Positions 46,767-55,728 of a stretch of DNA of 64,000 nt are shown piece by piece; the first letter of the stretch is position 1, and every line of letters starts with the position of its first letter. A program made the translations under genes and the position numbers. The notes under the pieces were generated by a model. It had not been told where the DNA came from and made no database searches. It saw nothing but the letters and a program-made list of their open reading frames with translations. Source of the stretch: Mannheimia cairinae (GTDB lineage: Bacteria > Pseudomonadota > Gammaproteobacteria > Enterobacterales > Pasteurellaceae); assembly GCF_028649535.1 (NCBI RefSeq), contig NZ_JAQSJE010000007.1, forward strand, positions 156,644 to 220,643, in the 5' to 3' direction.

Positions 46767-47882
46767 ATGACCCAAATCGAAATTTTTAAAGCTGGTAAAC
46801 GTTATGACGCCAATGGCGTTTTAATGGACATTACCCCAGAAATGTTACAGCAGACTGTTGCTACATATAATCCAGAATTTCACGAAGCACCGCTTGTAAT
46901 AGGACACCCGAAATCAAACAACCCTGCTTGGGGGTGGGTAAAAGCTCTCTCACTTGAGGGCGATGTGTTGAAAGCTGACGTGGATCAACTAGACACCGAA
47001 TTTTCAGAAATGGTCGCCACTGGCAAATTCAAAAAAGTGTCGGCTGCGTTTTATTTACCTGATAGCCCTAATAACCCACATAAAGGCGTGCTATCGCTTC
47101 GCCACGTTGGGTTTCTAGGGGCGATGCCACCGGCGGTGAAAGGCTTAAAGCAGGTGGAGTTTGCCGAAGACGATGAGTTTGTTGAGTTTTCGGAATGGGG
47201 ACAAGCCAATCTATTTAGCCGTTTGCGTGATTGGCTAGTCAGCAAATTTGGTGTTGATGAGGCAAATAAAGCCCTTCCGCCACACGAAGTGGACTGGTTA
47301 AAAGAAGATGCAATGCGTGAACAAATTATTAAACAGGTGCAAGCCGAACAGGTAACGCCTGAACCGATTTTTAACGAACCCGCACAACCAGAAGGAGAAC
47401 CTGAAATGAGTGCAGAAGAGAAAGCAGAGCTTGAACGTTTAAAAGCTGAAAACGATAAGTTAAAAGCCGAAAAAGCCCAAGCTGAAGCTGAAAAACGAGA
47501 AGCAGATTTAGCTGAAGAAAAGGCTGAAAATGCTGAATTTTGCGAAGGCTTAGTAAAAGAAGGCAAGCTCGCCCCAGTGGTAAAAGAGGCGTTTGTACAG
47601 GCTTTAAATAACCTTTCAGAACTTAAAGCTGGCCGTGAGCCTGAGTTTAACGAAGGTGAAGATGTACTTTCACAGTTTAAGTCTGCACTTTCGCAATCGC
47701 CACAGATTATTCAGTTTGGTGAGCAAGCAACGGCTGATAAAGCTAATCCGCAAGAAAATGATGTAGTGCAATATGCTGAAGGTACTGCCCTAGAAGCGAT
47801 TGAAATGGATAGAGCTATTCGCTCTTATATGAAAGAACATAATGTTGGCTATGTTGCCGCATTTAACGCAATCAACTCATAA
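46767..47882 (+). CDS. Head maturation protease (Mu gpI-like) with scaffold C-terminus
   Basis: 371 residues from ATG 46767 (CGGAGG 4 bases upstream). N-terminal protease part: ITPEMLQQTVATYNPEFHEAPLVIGHPKSNNPAWGWVKAL and FKKVSAAFYLPDSPNNPH (serine in KVSAAFY). The C-terminal half from about residue 210 is an acidic coiled coil (SAEEKAELERLKAENDKLKAE and onward), the scaffold. It precedes the major capsid gene by 9 bases. Confidence 0.88.
   Translation: MTQIEIFKAGKRYDANGVLMDITPEMLQQTVATYNPEFHEAPLVIGHPKSNNPAWGWVKALSLEGDVLKADVDQLDTEFSEMVATGKFKKVSAAFYLPDSPNNPHKGVLSLRHVGFLGAMPPAVKGLKQVEFAEDDEFVEFSEWGQANLFSRLRDWLVSKFGVDEANKALPPHEVDWLKEDAMREQIIKQVQAEQVTPEPIFNEPAQPEGEPEMSAEEKAELERLKAENDKLKAEKAQAEAEKREADLAEEKAENAEFCEGLVKEGKLAPVVKEAFVQALNNLSELKAGREPEFNEGEDVLSQFKSALSQSPQIIQFGEQATADKANPQENDVVQYAEGTALEAIEMDRAIRSYMKEHNVGYVAAFNAINS
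47406..47882 (+). CDS. Internal in-frame scaffold protein (Mu gpZ-like)
   Basis: 158 residues from an internal ATG in the protease frame. AAGGAG (47392-47397) stands 8 bases before ATG 47406, which begins MSAEEKAELERLK. In Mu the scaffold Z is made the same way from inside gene I, so this internal start is probably used. Confidence 0.7.
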   Translation: MSAEEKAELERLKAENDKLKAEKAQAEAEKREADLAEEKAENAEFCEGLVKEGKLAPVVKEAFVQALNNLSELKAGREPEFNEGEDVLSQFKSALSQSPQIIQFGEQATADKANPQENDVVQYAEGTALEAIEMDRAIRSYMKEHNVGYVAAFNAINS

Positions 47883-47891
47883 GGAATATTT

Positions 47892-48830
47892 ATGACAACT
47901 CAAACAACATTACAAGCACATCGTGTTGTTGACCCTGTTTTAACTGAATTAGCACAGGGTTATTACAACCTTAATATGATTTCTGAAGTTTTATTCCCGG
48001 TAGCAGAAACAGAAAAAGAAGGTGGAAAAATCCCAACTTTTGGTCGCCTCGCATTCCGTTTGCAAACAACTAAGCGCGAATTACGTGGTGCATCAAACCG
48101 TTTAACACCTGAAGATATCGGTTCATTAACAGTTGTATTGGAAGAAAATGATATTGAATATCCGATTGATGTACGTGAAATCAATGATGCTGAAGGTGTT
48201 TATCCATTACGTCAATATGCGACGAACGTTACTCAAGACGTTATTGCATTAGGCCGTGAGAAACAATGCGCCGACCTTGCATTAAATGAAGCAAATTATG
48301 ATACAGATCATAAAGTAACATTATCTGGAACATCTCAGTTTAATGACCCTGAAAGCGACCCGATTGCAGCCATTAAAGCTGGTATTCGTGCCGTGAAACG
48401 TTCTACAGGTCGTAAGCCGAATGTCTGTGCTATTTCTGGTGATGTATGGGAAGTTTTAAGCGAGCACCCTAAAGTATTAGACAAAATTAAATACGTTAGC
48501 ACAGCGGTTTTAGCGCCAGAAGACTTTGCAAAACTAATCAAGATTGACAAAGTAGTTGTGGGTGAAGCTGTTTACGAAACAGGTGGGCAATTATCCGATA
48601 TTTGGTCAAAAGCAATTGTACTTGCTTATGTAGCACCAGCATCAAATGAATCAAAACAAAACATTTATGAACCATCTTTCGGTTATACCGTACGCCGTAA
48701 AAAAGGTTTGTATGTTGATTTATATACTGAAAATGGCGGAAAAGTTGAAATTGTGCGTACAACCGATATTCACAAGCCTTATATCGTCGGTAAAGCAGCT
48801 GGTTATTTAATTAAAAATTGTATTGCTTAA
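47892..48830 (+). CDS. Major capsid protein (by position)
   Basis: 312 residues following protease/scaffold, as expected of the major head protein. It does not look like Mu gpT; sequence such as RVVDPVLTELAQGYYNLNMISEVLFPVAETEKEGGKIP, KRELRGASNRLTPEDIGS and YEPSFGYTVRRKKGLYVD is closer to the other capsid family found in some Mu-like prophages with E-type head proteins. The gene is rich in frequently used codons and has a good AAGGAATA site. A hairpin follows at 48843. Confidence 0.8.
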   Translation: MTTQTTLQAHRVVDPVLTELAQGYYNLNMISEVLFPVAETEKEGGKIPTFGRLAFRLQTTKRELRGASNRLTPEDIGSLTVVLEENDIEYPIDVREINDAEGVYPLRQYATNVTQDVIALGREKQCADLALNEANYDTDHKVTLSGTSQFNDPESDPIAAIKAGIRAVKRSTGRKPNVCAISGDVWEVLSEHPKVLDKIKYVSTAVLAPEDFAKLIKIDKVVVGEAVYETGGQLSDIWSKAIVLAYVAPASNESKQNIYEPSFGYTVRRKKGLYVDLYTENGGKVEIVRTTDIHKPYIVGKAAGYLIKNCIA

Positions 48831-48842
48831 TTAAGTAATGTT

Positions 48843-48866
48843 TAAGGGTGTATAGCTACACCCTTA
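48843..48866 (+). terminator. Hairpin after the capsid gene
   Basis: TAAGGGTGTA (48843-48852) pairs with TACACCCTTA (48857-48866), loop TAGC. Only a short A/T tail follows, so it may stabilise the capsid mRNA or end it partly. Confidence 0.7.
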
Positions 48867-48894
48867 TAAAACTAACTAAACAGAAGGAAATACT

Positions 48895-49212
48895 ATGCCT
48901 AAATATACTGTACTTAACACCCCTATGTTACACAACTGCAAACGTTATGAAATTGGTGCAGAAATTGAATTAACAGCAGAGAAAGCCGAAAACAATGCTA
49001 TCAACTTAAAAGCGGTAGAAACTGCACCTAAAAAGTCAGAACCGCCTAAAGAGCCAGAACCGCCTAAAGAGCCAGAACCAACTACAGATGAACCCCCTAA
49101 AGAAGATGATAAATCTGAAACTAGTGAGCCTGATGCGGTAACGGAAGATGACGTAAAACTCGCTGAAGAAAAAATCGCACAAGCAGAAAAAACAAAAGGC
49201 AAGAAAAAATAA
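48895..49212 (+). CDS. Acidic, proline-rich phage protein
   Basis: 105 residues. N-terminal 35 residues (KYTVLNTPMLHNCKRYEIGAEIELTAEKAE) resemble the small gp35-like proteins after the Mu capsid gene; then a low-complexity stretch with PPKEPEPPKEPEP and an acidic/lysine-rich end. It overlaps the next start by one base. Possibly a head decoration or connector accessory; function unknown. Confidence 0.65.
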   Translation: MPKYTVLNTPMLHNCKRYEIGAEIELTAEKAENNAINLKAVETAPKKSEPPKEPEPPKEPEPTTDEPPKEDDKSETSEPDAVTEDDVKLAEEKIAQAEKTKGKKK

Positions 49213-49646
49213 TGTATATCCGGATTGATGAGCTACTGACCGATTTTAGTCGCAAGATTATTGTGCAGCTCAGTAATGATGAGCCGACAGCAACCGAGCC
49301 AAATTTAAAGGTGCTTGAAAAGGCTGTTAAAGTTGCCAATGAACGTATCGATGCAGCGTTACGCTCTCGCTACACCTTACCGCTTTCGGAAGTGCCAACG
49401 CTTATCAATCAGCACGCATTAGCCCTTGCCCGCTATTGGCTTTATGCACGTCGTCCCGAAACTAAAATGCCAGATACGGTCGAAAAGACCCATCAGCAAG
49501 CGGTGAAAGAATTGGAACAAATTGCAAACGGTAAACTCCATTTGGGAATTGCCGAAAGTAAGACGGAACAATCGGACGACTTGCTACCTGATAACAATGA
49601 ATATGAAGTCCGTGCGAATGCACGCATTGATACGAGCCATTACTAG
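49212..49646 (+). CDS. Head-tail connector protein (Mu gp36-like, DUF1320)
   Basis: 144 residues. DUF1320 pattern: MYIRIDELLTDF, KAVKVANERIDAALRSRYTLPL and LARYWLYARRP. In Mu and relatives this is a neck protein joining head to tail. Stop codon directly adjoins the next ATG. Confidence 0.85.
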   Translation: MYIRIDELLTDFSRKIIVQLSNDEPTATEPNLKVLEKAVKVANERIDAALRSRYTLPLSEVPTLINQHALALARYWLYARRPETKMPDTVEKTHQQAVKELEQIANGKLHLGIAESKTEQSDDLLPDNNEYEVRANARIDTSHY

Positions 49647-50150
49647 ATGTCAGCCACACAACCGATTTTAGAGGATATTTGCCAACATTTACGGCAAGCC
49701 TTACCCGAATGGGAAGTGGCACTCTTCCCAAATGACCCAAGCACCTATCACCTTTCGCACATTAACGGTGCGGTGTTGATTAGCTATTTAGCCAGTAAGT
49801 TTGAGAAGCCTCGCACCACGCAAGCGGTGTTACAGGTTCGCCACGTGCAAATTGCTTTAACGGTACTCACCCGTGATTTGCACAATGACGTTGGAGCATT
49901 GGATTTATTGGATAAATTGCGGTTATTTGTGGTGGGGTTTAAGCCTCAAAACTGCGGCGAGTGCTGGCTGATTGATGAATTTTTTAACGGCTCAAGCGAG
50001 GAAACTGGTGTGTGGCAATATCAGTTGATTGTGCAGACTGAAACCCAGCAAGTACAACACCAAGCGGTCGAAAATCTGCCGAAATTTACAACGGCACATC
50101 TTCGCCGAGCTGACCAGCCGGTTCGTCCGGACTTAAAACTTAAATCATAG
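49647..50150 (+). CDS. Gp37-like neck/tail terminator protein (DUF1834)
   Basis: 167 residues: ILEDICQHLRQALPEWEVALFPNDPS, VLISYLASKFEKP, ALTVLTRDLHNDVGALDLLDKLRLFVVGFKP and a C-terminal WQYQLIVQTE. This is the DUF1834 (gp37) family, which lies just before the tail sheath in Mu-type phages. Contains two uptake-signal-like GCAAGCGGT/CCAAGCGGT cores. Confidence 0.8.
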   Translation: MSATQPILEDICQHLRQALPEWEVALFPNDPSTYHLSHINGAVLISYLASKFEKPRTTQAVLQVRHVQIALTVLTRDLHNDVGALDLLDKLRLFVVGFKPQNCGECWLIDEFFNGSSEETGVWQYQLIVQTETQQVQHQAVENLPKFTTAHLRRADQPVRPDLKLKS

Positions 50151-50160
50151 GAGAAAGAAT

Positions 50161-51552
50161 ATGACTTTCCATCACGGTTCTGAAACCGAACGAGTAAACG
50201 GTGGCTCTGTGCCGGTATCGGTGGTTGATAGTGCTATTATCGGCATTGTCGGTACAGCCCCAATCGGTGCAGTTAATGAATTGACCGTCTGTTTAACTAA
50301 AAAAGATTTTGCTAAATTCGGCACTATTTTAGAACAAGGTTATACCCTACCGGATGCCTTTGATATTTTAGCCCGCTATGCGGCAGGTAAGGTGTATGTC
50401 GTTAATGTATTAGACCCAGCAAAACACCGAACAGAAATCACCGATGAAGTCTTAACTCAAGACTCTAACACGCTTATTGCGACCACGCAACATAAAGGTT
50501 TAATTAACTTGATTGATGTAAAAATCGGTGGACGAACATTAAGTGAGGGCGAATACAGCCTTGATTTACAAAATGGCACTATTACTTTAACAACTCTTGC
50601 TGGAGAAGAAGGACTAACCGCAAGTTATATCTACGCAGACCCAACTAAAGTTACCGAAGACGATATTAAAGGTGGCGTGGACAGCTTAACCGGAAAACGC
50701 AAAGGCTTTGAATTGTTGCGTGATGGCTTTAACTTATACGGTGCAGATGCCAAAATTCTAATCTGTCCTGAATTTGATAAAACTGCGAGCTGTGCAGCAG
50801 CGTTGGCAACCCTTGCCGACCAAATGCACGCTAAAGCCTATATTCAGCTGCCGAAAGGCACAAGCCTTTCTAAAGTCATTCAAGGGCGTGGACCAATGGG
50901 GACTATCAATGCTTCAGCAAGTAACGAGAATGTTCGCCACTTTTTCCCTTATGCGTTGGGGTCTAGTAACTCGCTTGAAAGCCTTGCCACCCACGCCGCC
51001 GGTTTGCGTATGTTGATTGATGTGGAAAAGGGTTACTGGTTCAGTACGTCTAACAAAGAGCTGAAAGGGGTAATCGGTATGGAAATGCCGCTTACTGCTC
51101 GGGTAGATGATATTCAATCGGAAACGAATAGCTTAAATGCGGTCGGTATCACGACTATTTTTAACAGTTTCGGTACAGGTTTCCGCTTATGGGGCAACCG
51201 CTCATCAAACTTCCCAACTGATACACATATTAGCAATTTTGAAGTTGCATCACGTACTGGCGATATTATTGATGAGTCTATTCGTCAAGCCGAGTTGCAA
51301 TTCATTGATTTGCCGATTGATGATGCATTATTGGATAGCTTCCTTGAAACCATTGATACCTTCTTACGTACGCAAAAATCGTTGGTTGGTTATTCGGTGG
51401 GCTTAGATTACGAATATGACTTGGTTGATGCCTTTAGCCGTGGTCAAATCCCATTAGTCTATGACTATACCCCGAAAATCCCGGGTGAGCGAATCAGCAA
51501 TAAATCGGTAATGACCCGTAAATATTTGGCGAACCTTGTGTCACAACGATAA
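50161..51552 (+). CDS. Tail sheath protein (P2 FI type)
   Basis: Contractile sheath subunit, 463 residues. P2 FI-like features: N-terminal FHHGSETERVNGGSVPVSVVDSAIIGIVGTAP, central GADAKILICPEFDK, and the C-terminal sheath core NAVGITTIFNSFGTGFRLWGNRSS, TGDIIDESIRQAELQFIDLPID and GYSVGLDYEYDLVDAFSRGQ. This, with the genes that follow, shows that the tail is P2-like rather than Mu-like. Confidence 0.93.
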   Translation: MTFHHGSETERVNGGSVPVSVVDSAIIGIVGTAPIGAVNELTVCLTKKDFAKFGTILEQGYTLPDAFDILARYAAGKVYVVNVLDPAKHRTEITDEVLTQDSNTLIATTQHKGLINLIDVKIGGRTLSEGEYSLDLQNGTITLTTLAGEEGLTASYIYADPTKVTEDDIKGGVDSLTGKRKGFELLRDGFNLYGADAKILICPEFDKTASCAAALATLADQMHAKAYIQLPKGTSLSKVIQGRGPMGTINASASNENVRHFFPYALGSSNSLESLATHAAGLRMLIDVEKGYWFSTSNKELKGVIGMEMPLTARVDDIQSETNSLNAVGITTIFNSFGTGFRLWGNRSSNFPTDTHISNFEVASRTGDIIDESIRQAELQFIDLPIDDALLDSFLETIDTFLRTQKSLVGYSVGLDYEYDLVDAFSRGQIPLVYDYTPKIPGERISNKSVMTRKYLANLVSQR

Positions 51553-51564
51553 GGAGAAAAATAA

Positions 51565-52083
51565 ATGAGTATTGCAATTAACCAAATTGTAAACGCCAAT
51601 GTGTATATCAATGGCAACAGCCAAATGGGCCGAGCTAACGAAGTAAAAATCCCTGATATTGAGTTTGAGGGAATTGAACACAAAGGCTTAGGATTACATG
51701 GTGTGATTAAATTGCCTGCTGGTACGAATGCGATTGAAGCAGAAATTACTTGGGATAGCTTTTATCCTGAAATCAGAGCTGTCTTGCTTAATCCATACAA
51801 AAACACTCAATTGATGATCCGCTCTAACTTGCAAGTGTTTAACTCTCAAGGCTTAGCTGCAGAAGAACCAATGGTTACAATCATGAATGTGTCAGCCGCT
51901 AAAATTGGTGGTACAGGACACAAAAATAAAGAAAATGCGGAATTTGCAGACACCTTAAATGTATTCTCTATCAAACAAACAGTGGCTGGACGTGAACTAT
52001 TATTTATTGATGTGTTGGCGAATATCTACCGTGTAAATGGTGTGGATGTATTGCAGAAATTCCGCACCAATATCGGGCAGTAA
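51565..52083 (+). CDS. Major tail tube protein (P2 FII type)
   Basis: 172 residues, as P2 FII. Start MSIAINQIVNANVYINGNSQMGRANEVKIPDIEFEG; central EAEITWDSFYPEIRAVLLNPYK; C-terminal DVLANIYRVNGVDVLQKFR. It forms the inner tube. Preceded by AAGGAGAAA and 12 bp after the sheath gene. Confidence 0.92.
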   Translation: MSIAINQIVNANVYINGNSQMGRANEVKIPDIEFEGIEHKGLGLHGVIKLPAGTNAIEAEITWDSFYPEIRAVLLNPYKNTQLMIRSNLQVFNSQGLAAEEPMVTIMNVSAAKIGGTGHKNKENAEFADTLNVFSIKQTVAGRELLFIDVLANIYRVNGVDVLQKFRTNIGQ

Positions 52084-52097
52084 ATTCTTTCAAGCAG

Positions 52098-52174
52098 TTT
52101 AAAATCAATTTAAACGCTATTTAATTAAACTCCTTTGTGAAGTTAAACAACAACCACTCACAAAGGAGTTTTTT
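52098..52174 (+). promoter_or_regulatory. Phased TTTAAA array and terminator-like hairpin covering the next ribosome site
   Basis: TTTAAA at 52098 and 52109 and TTTAAT at 52120 (11-bp steps). Then AACTCCTTTGTGA (52128-52140) pairs perfectly with TCACAAAGGAGTT (52158-52170), followed by TTTT and ATG at 52175. AAAGGAG, the ribosome site of the next gene, is in the 3' arm. Layout and wording are nearly the same as before the lysozyme gene. Confidence 0.75.
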
Positions 52175-52456
52175 ATGTCTGAAAAATTAGATAAACTATT
52201 AATTTTCAAAACTATTGAATTAGATTATCCAATTCAAGATGGTCATGGGAAGACCATTACAGAGTTGAAATTACGCCGTGCTAAAGCGAAAGATTTACGT
52301 AATGCTCAAAACCAGAAAAATGAGGCTGACCAAGAGTTTTATTTGCTCTCAATATTAACAGGATTAGTAATGGAAGACATTGCCGAACTAGACATTGCTG
52401 ATTATCATAAACTCCAAAGTGCATTGAAAGAGATGCAAAAGGGAAAGTCAGCTTAG
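52175..52456 (+). CDS. Tail assembly chaperone, short form (P2 gpE-like)
   Basis: 93 residues: KLLIFKTIELDYPIQDGHGKTITELKLRRAKAKDLRNAQ and a helical end with EDIAELDIADYHKLQSAL. Tail assembly chaperone of the PF10109/gpE group, made before the tape measure gene. It ends at TAG 52454, ten bases after a slippery heptamer; a second, longer product is made by frameshifting. Confidence 0.88.
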   Translation: MSEKLDKLLIFKTIELDYPIQDGHGKTITELKLRRAKAKDLRNAQNQKNEADQEFYLLSILTGLVMEDIAELDIADYHKLQSALKEMQKGKSA

Positions 52457-52605
52457 AGGAACTAGATAAAGCACTTGCAGATTTGATGTGGTGGTATGGC
52501 TGGCAACCAAGCGAAGTTGAAGAAATGACTTTAGAAGATATTGAACGGTGGTTAAAACAAGCTCAACGTCAAGTTAATGCTCAATATACAAAAGCCGCTG
52601 TTTAG
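52175..52605 (+). CDS. Tail assembly chaperone, -1 frameshift product (gpE + E')
   Basis: The canonical heptamer A AAG GGA (52438-52444) allows a -1 shift. The new frame continues as KVSLEELDKALADLMWWYGWQPSEVEEMTLEDIERWLKQAQR to a stop at 52603-52605, a typical gpE' domain (WxPxEvexmtlxel). The fusion would be about 143 residues. This frameshift is conserved in long-tailed phages (lambda G/GT, P2 E/E', Mu gp41/42). Confidence 0.85.
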
Positions 52606-52898
52606 CGGCTTTTATCTTTATTAGATTCAAGACGGAAACTATCCCAAATCTTATTTTGCATTTTACGTAATGTTGGGTTGCTGGCTTGTAAAAGTTTTGA
52701 AGGTGTTTGATTGAATTGAGCAGAATTCTTGGTCAGTTTAACTAGATATAACAAGCTTATAGTAATCACTATACCTAGTATAAATATTCCAACTATATTT
52801 GAAAATGCAATCAATCCATAAAAAGCTAAGCCCATCGTTAATGATGCAAGAACGATAGCTCCCACAATCAGAAAAACAGTATCAAAAAATTTCAACAT
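52602..52898 (-). CDS. Small inner-membrane protein, antisense in the tail operon
   Basis: 98 residues from ATG 52898 on the minus strand, with GAGGGA 6 bases upstream. Two hydrophobic segments, about residues 8-32 (VFLIVGAIVLASLTMGLAF) and 35-56 (IVGIFILGIVITISLLYLV), then a polar, basic tail. Not recognised. It has its own promoter-like sequence (52954-52926) and lies between the tail chaperone and the tape measure gene, which are normally adjacent. Such membrane morons often block superinfection, but there is no direct evidence. Confidence 0.65.
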   Translation of the reverse strand: MLKFFDTVFLIVGAIVLASLTMGLAFYGLIAFSNIVGIFILGIVITISLLYLVKLTKNSAQFNQTPSKLLQASNPTLRKMQNKIWDSFRLESNKDKSR

Positions 52899-52925
52899 AG
52901 CATTCCCTCTTAACGATTTACTGGA

Positions 52926-52954
52926 ACTATAAATTATGTCTTCAAATTTAGCAA
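52926..52954 (-). promoter_or_regulatory. Putative promoter of the antisense membrane gene
   Basis: On the minus strand TTGCTA (52954-52949), 17-bp spacer, TATAGT (52931-52926). It overlaps the first codons of the tape measure gene. Confidence 0.5.
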
Positions 52955-55728
52955 TATCTTTAGTTATTGGGGCCTCTGTAGGTGGTGCAGTAAGTGCATT
53001 GAGAGGTTTAAAGAATGAGTTAAACATATTAAGAGATAATTCCTTATCTACTCAAGCCAAATTTGGCGCATTGGGTAAAGGAGTAATTAAAGGTATTGGT
53101 GGTGCAATATCAACAACAACAGCCATTGGCTCGTCTATTTTTGGACTTGCTCAGCCCGCAATGCAATTTGAAAGTGCAATGGCTGATGTTAAAAAGGTGG
53201 TGAATTTTGATACACCTGAGCAATTTAAGGAAATGGAACAAGATATCCTTAAATTAACTCGCACTATCCCTATGGCAGGAGAAGAAATTGCAGCCATTGT
53301 AGCAGCTGGTGGGCAAGCTGGCATTGCTCGTGAAAATCTATTGGGATATGCCGAAGATGCCGCAAAAATGGGCGTGGCATTTGATATGGCTGCTGGCGAT
53401 GCTGGTACTGCAATGGCAACAATGGCGAATGTCCTTGGTAAACCTATTCAAGAAATGGCTAAGTTTGGTGATGCTATTAACTATCTTTCGGATAATGCCA
53501 ATGCAAAAGCCTCTGATATTGTCAATGTAATTGCTCGGGCAGGTTCAGACACCAGAATGCTAGGCTTAACAGAAAATCAAGCGGCTGCATTGGGTTCAAC
53601 TTTTTTATCAATGGGTAAAGCCCCTGAACTTGCTGCACAAGCAATGAAAGGTATGACATCTGCTTTTGCTGAACTTAAAGCGGGCAAACATCAAGAGGAA
53701 TTAAAAGCTCTTGGATTTACCACAAAATCCTTTGCTGCTGCAGTGAATAAAGACGCTCAAGGAGCGATTACCAGCTTTATTGAGAAAGTCAAAAAACTAC
53801 CAAAAGATAAGCAATATCCATTATTAGCCAAAATGTTTGGGAAACAATACGCTGATGATGTGATGTTACTTGCACAAAACACAGGCGAATATAACCGACA
53901 ATTACAGCTACTTCAGGAAACAGATGAAAAGGGAGAATTGAAGTATTTAGGTTCAATGCAAAGGGAGTTTGAAAGCCGTAGTGCCACGACTGAAAATAAC
54001 TTACAACTATTAAAAAACAGTTTTTCCGAGCTTGGTATAACAATTGGGGCAAAATTCTTACCACTTATCAATAATGTGGTTAATGATCTTAAACCTATTA
54101 TATATGGCGTAGTTGAATGGATTGGGAAAAATCAAGAGCTGGTTAATCAATTCTTATTAGTTGGGGCTGGTTTAGCAACTGTTTCAGTAGGGTTCTTTGC
54201 ATTAAAGGCTTTGTTATCTGGGCTTGCGTTTGGCGTTTTTGGTGTATACAAAGGGTTTACTGGATTTTTCAATATCATCTGGGCATTAGTGAGAGTTGCA
54301 GGATTATTAAGCCTTAAATTTTTAGATCTGAGCTTATCTTTTGCCAAGCTATTTATCAAAATTAATCTTGGCATTATGAAAGGTTTTGTTGTAATACTCA
54401 AAGCAACATTTGCAGCAGCTTTTTCCCTAGCAAAGATGTTTGGTGGCATATTTTTGAAAGCCATTGTGGGAGTTGGTAAAGCCTTTCTATTTTTGGGGAG
54501 GGCAATGCTTGCGAGTCCTATTGGTGCATTAATTGCCATTGGTACTGTTGCACTATTAGTGTACCAGTATTGGGAGCCGATTAAGGGATTTTTTCTCAAC
54601 TTATGGGCAACAATAAAACCTTATTTTGACAATTTTTATCAATTTGCCAGCACGCTTTGGAATAACATCACAGGTATTTGGTCTGATGCTTGGGAAGGTG
54701 TTAAGGGCTGGTTCTCTGGCTTATGGGATAGTTTCAAGAGCTTATTTAGTGGCAATATTTCTGCATTAGGTAATATTATCCTTAGTTTTAACCCATTAGC
54801 CTTATTTATGACAGCCTTTAATTCGGTACTGAACTGGTTCGGCATTGATTTACCTACTACATTTAGTGGTTTTGGTAAAAATATCATTGATGGTTTGGTA
54901 AATGGTATTAGAAATGCTTGGGAGGGTGCAAAACAAGTTGTTACTGAATTAGGTTCTGGAATTAAAAATTGGTTTGCCGAAAAGCTGGGTATTCACTCGC
55001 CGAGCCGTGTATTTATGGGGTATGGCGATAATATAAGTCAAGGCTTAGCGATTGGTATTGCTCAAACAGCTATGCAAGCAACTAATTCTGTATTGGCTAT
55101 GGGGCAACAAATGCAAAAAGCAGCACCTAAAACTCTTGATGCACCTGTAATAAAACCAATCAAGGCGCCAAAAGTACCAAAAATAACGCCCCATAAAGAA
55201 TCGAAAATATTAACACCGAAAACACAAATAGCTGTGCCAAACCAAGTGTCAGCAAAAAATGAACGCTTAAAATATATTGCTCGAATGCAGGCACAAGACA
55301 AGCTACAGAATGCAGTCAAATTTGAGCCTGTTTTAAATAAGGTTGAAACTATCGTTAAACCAATATTAAACGAGAAAAAAGGCTTGTTAGGCTCACTCTG
55401 GGACGATGTCAAATTTGGGGCGAACTTTGTTAGTAATTTGCTTGGCTTAAATCAACCAAGCCTAAAAACACCGGATTTTAACCCCAATGCAAAACGCCAA
55501 CCGAGTGAATATGTTTCTTTACAACAGGTTTATGAGCAACAGCAAGCCAAAGCCACGAGAGAGAATCATCATATTGTGGTGAACTTTAATCCGACCATCA
55601 ATGTAAATGGGAGGAACACGGCTCAAAGCGTAACAGAGCAAGTGCAGCAGGGATTAAATATGAGTTTGGTGGAATTCGAGCGTTTGCTTGACCGAGTGCT
55701 TGACCAACGACAACGGAGGGCTTACTGA
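52936..55728 (+). CDS. Tail tape measure protein
   Basis: 930 residues. The TP901-type core is visible in the first 350 residues (FESAMADVKKVVNF, MAGEEIAAIVAAGGQAGIARENL, VIARAGSDTRMLGLTENQAAALGS, LFGKQYADDVMLL-like segment), then hydrophobic helices at about 400-560 that help DNA cross the membrane, and the GIHSPSRVFMGYGDNISQGLAIGI motif near residue 680. The length sets the tail length, roughly 140 nm at 0.15 nm per residue. It overlaps the next gene by one base. Confidence 0.92.
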   Translation: MSSNLAISLVIGASVGGAVSALRGLKNELNILRDNSLSTQAKFGALGKGVIKGIGGAISTTTAIGSSIFGLAQPAMQFESAMADVKKVVNFDTPEQFKEMEQDILKLTRTIPMAGEEIAAIVAAGGQAGIARENLLGYAEDAAKMGVAFDMAAGDAGTAMATMANVLGKPIQEMAKFGDAINYLSDNANAKASDIVNVIARAGSDTRMLGLTENQAAALGSTFLSMGKAPELAAQAMKGMTSAFAELKAGKHQEELKALGFTTKSFAAAVNKDAQGAITSFIEKVKKLPKDKQYPLLAKMFGKQYADDVMLLAQNTGEYNRQLQLLQETDEKGELKYLGSMQREFESRSATTENNLQLLKNSFSELGITIGAKFLPLINNVVNDLKPIIYGVVEWIGKNQELVNQFLLVGAGLATVSVGFFALKALLSGLAFGVFGVYKGFTGFFNIIWALVRVAGLLSLKFLDLSLSFAKLFIKINLGIMKGFVVILKATFAAAFSLAKMFGGIFLKAIVGVGKAFLFLGRAMLASPIGALIAIGTVALLVYQYWEPIKGFFLNLWATIKPYFDNFYQFASTLWNNITGIWSDAWEGVKGWFSGLWDSFKSLFSGNISALGNIILSFNPLALFMTAFNSVLNWFGIDLPTTFSGFGKNIIDGLVNGIRNAWEGAKQVVTELGSGIKNWFAEKLGIHSPSRVFMGYGDNISQGLAIGIAQTAMQATNSVLAMGQQMQKAAPKTLDAPVIKPIKAPKVPKITPHKESKILTPKTQIAVPNQVSAKNERLKYIARMQAQDKLQNAVKFEPVLNKVETIVKPILNEKKGLLGSLWDDVKFGANFVSNLLGLNQPSLKTPDFNPNAKRQPSEYVSLQQVYEQQQAKATRENHHIVVNFNPTINVNGRNTAQSVTEQVQQGLNMSLVEFERLLDRVLDQRQRRAY

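Noticed and set aside
54147-54599. 150-codon minus-strand frame inside the tape measure gene
   Set aside because: Antisense shadow of the hydrophobic helices of the tape measure protein; no ribosome site.
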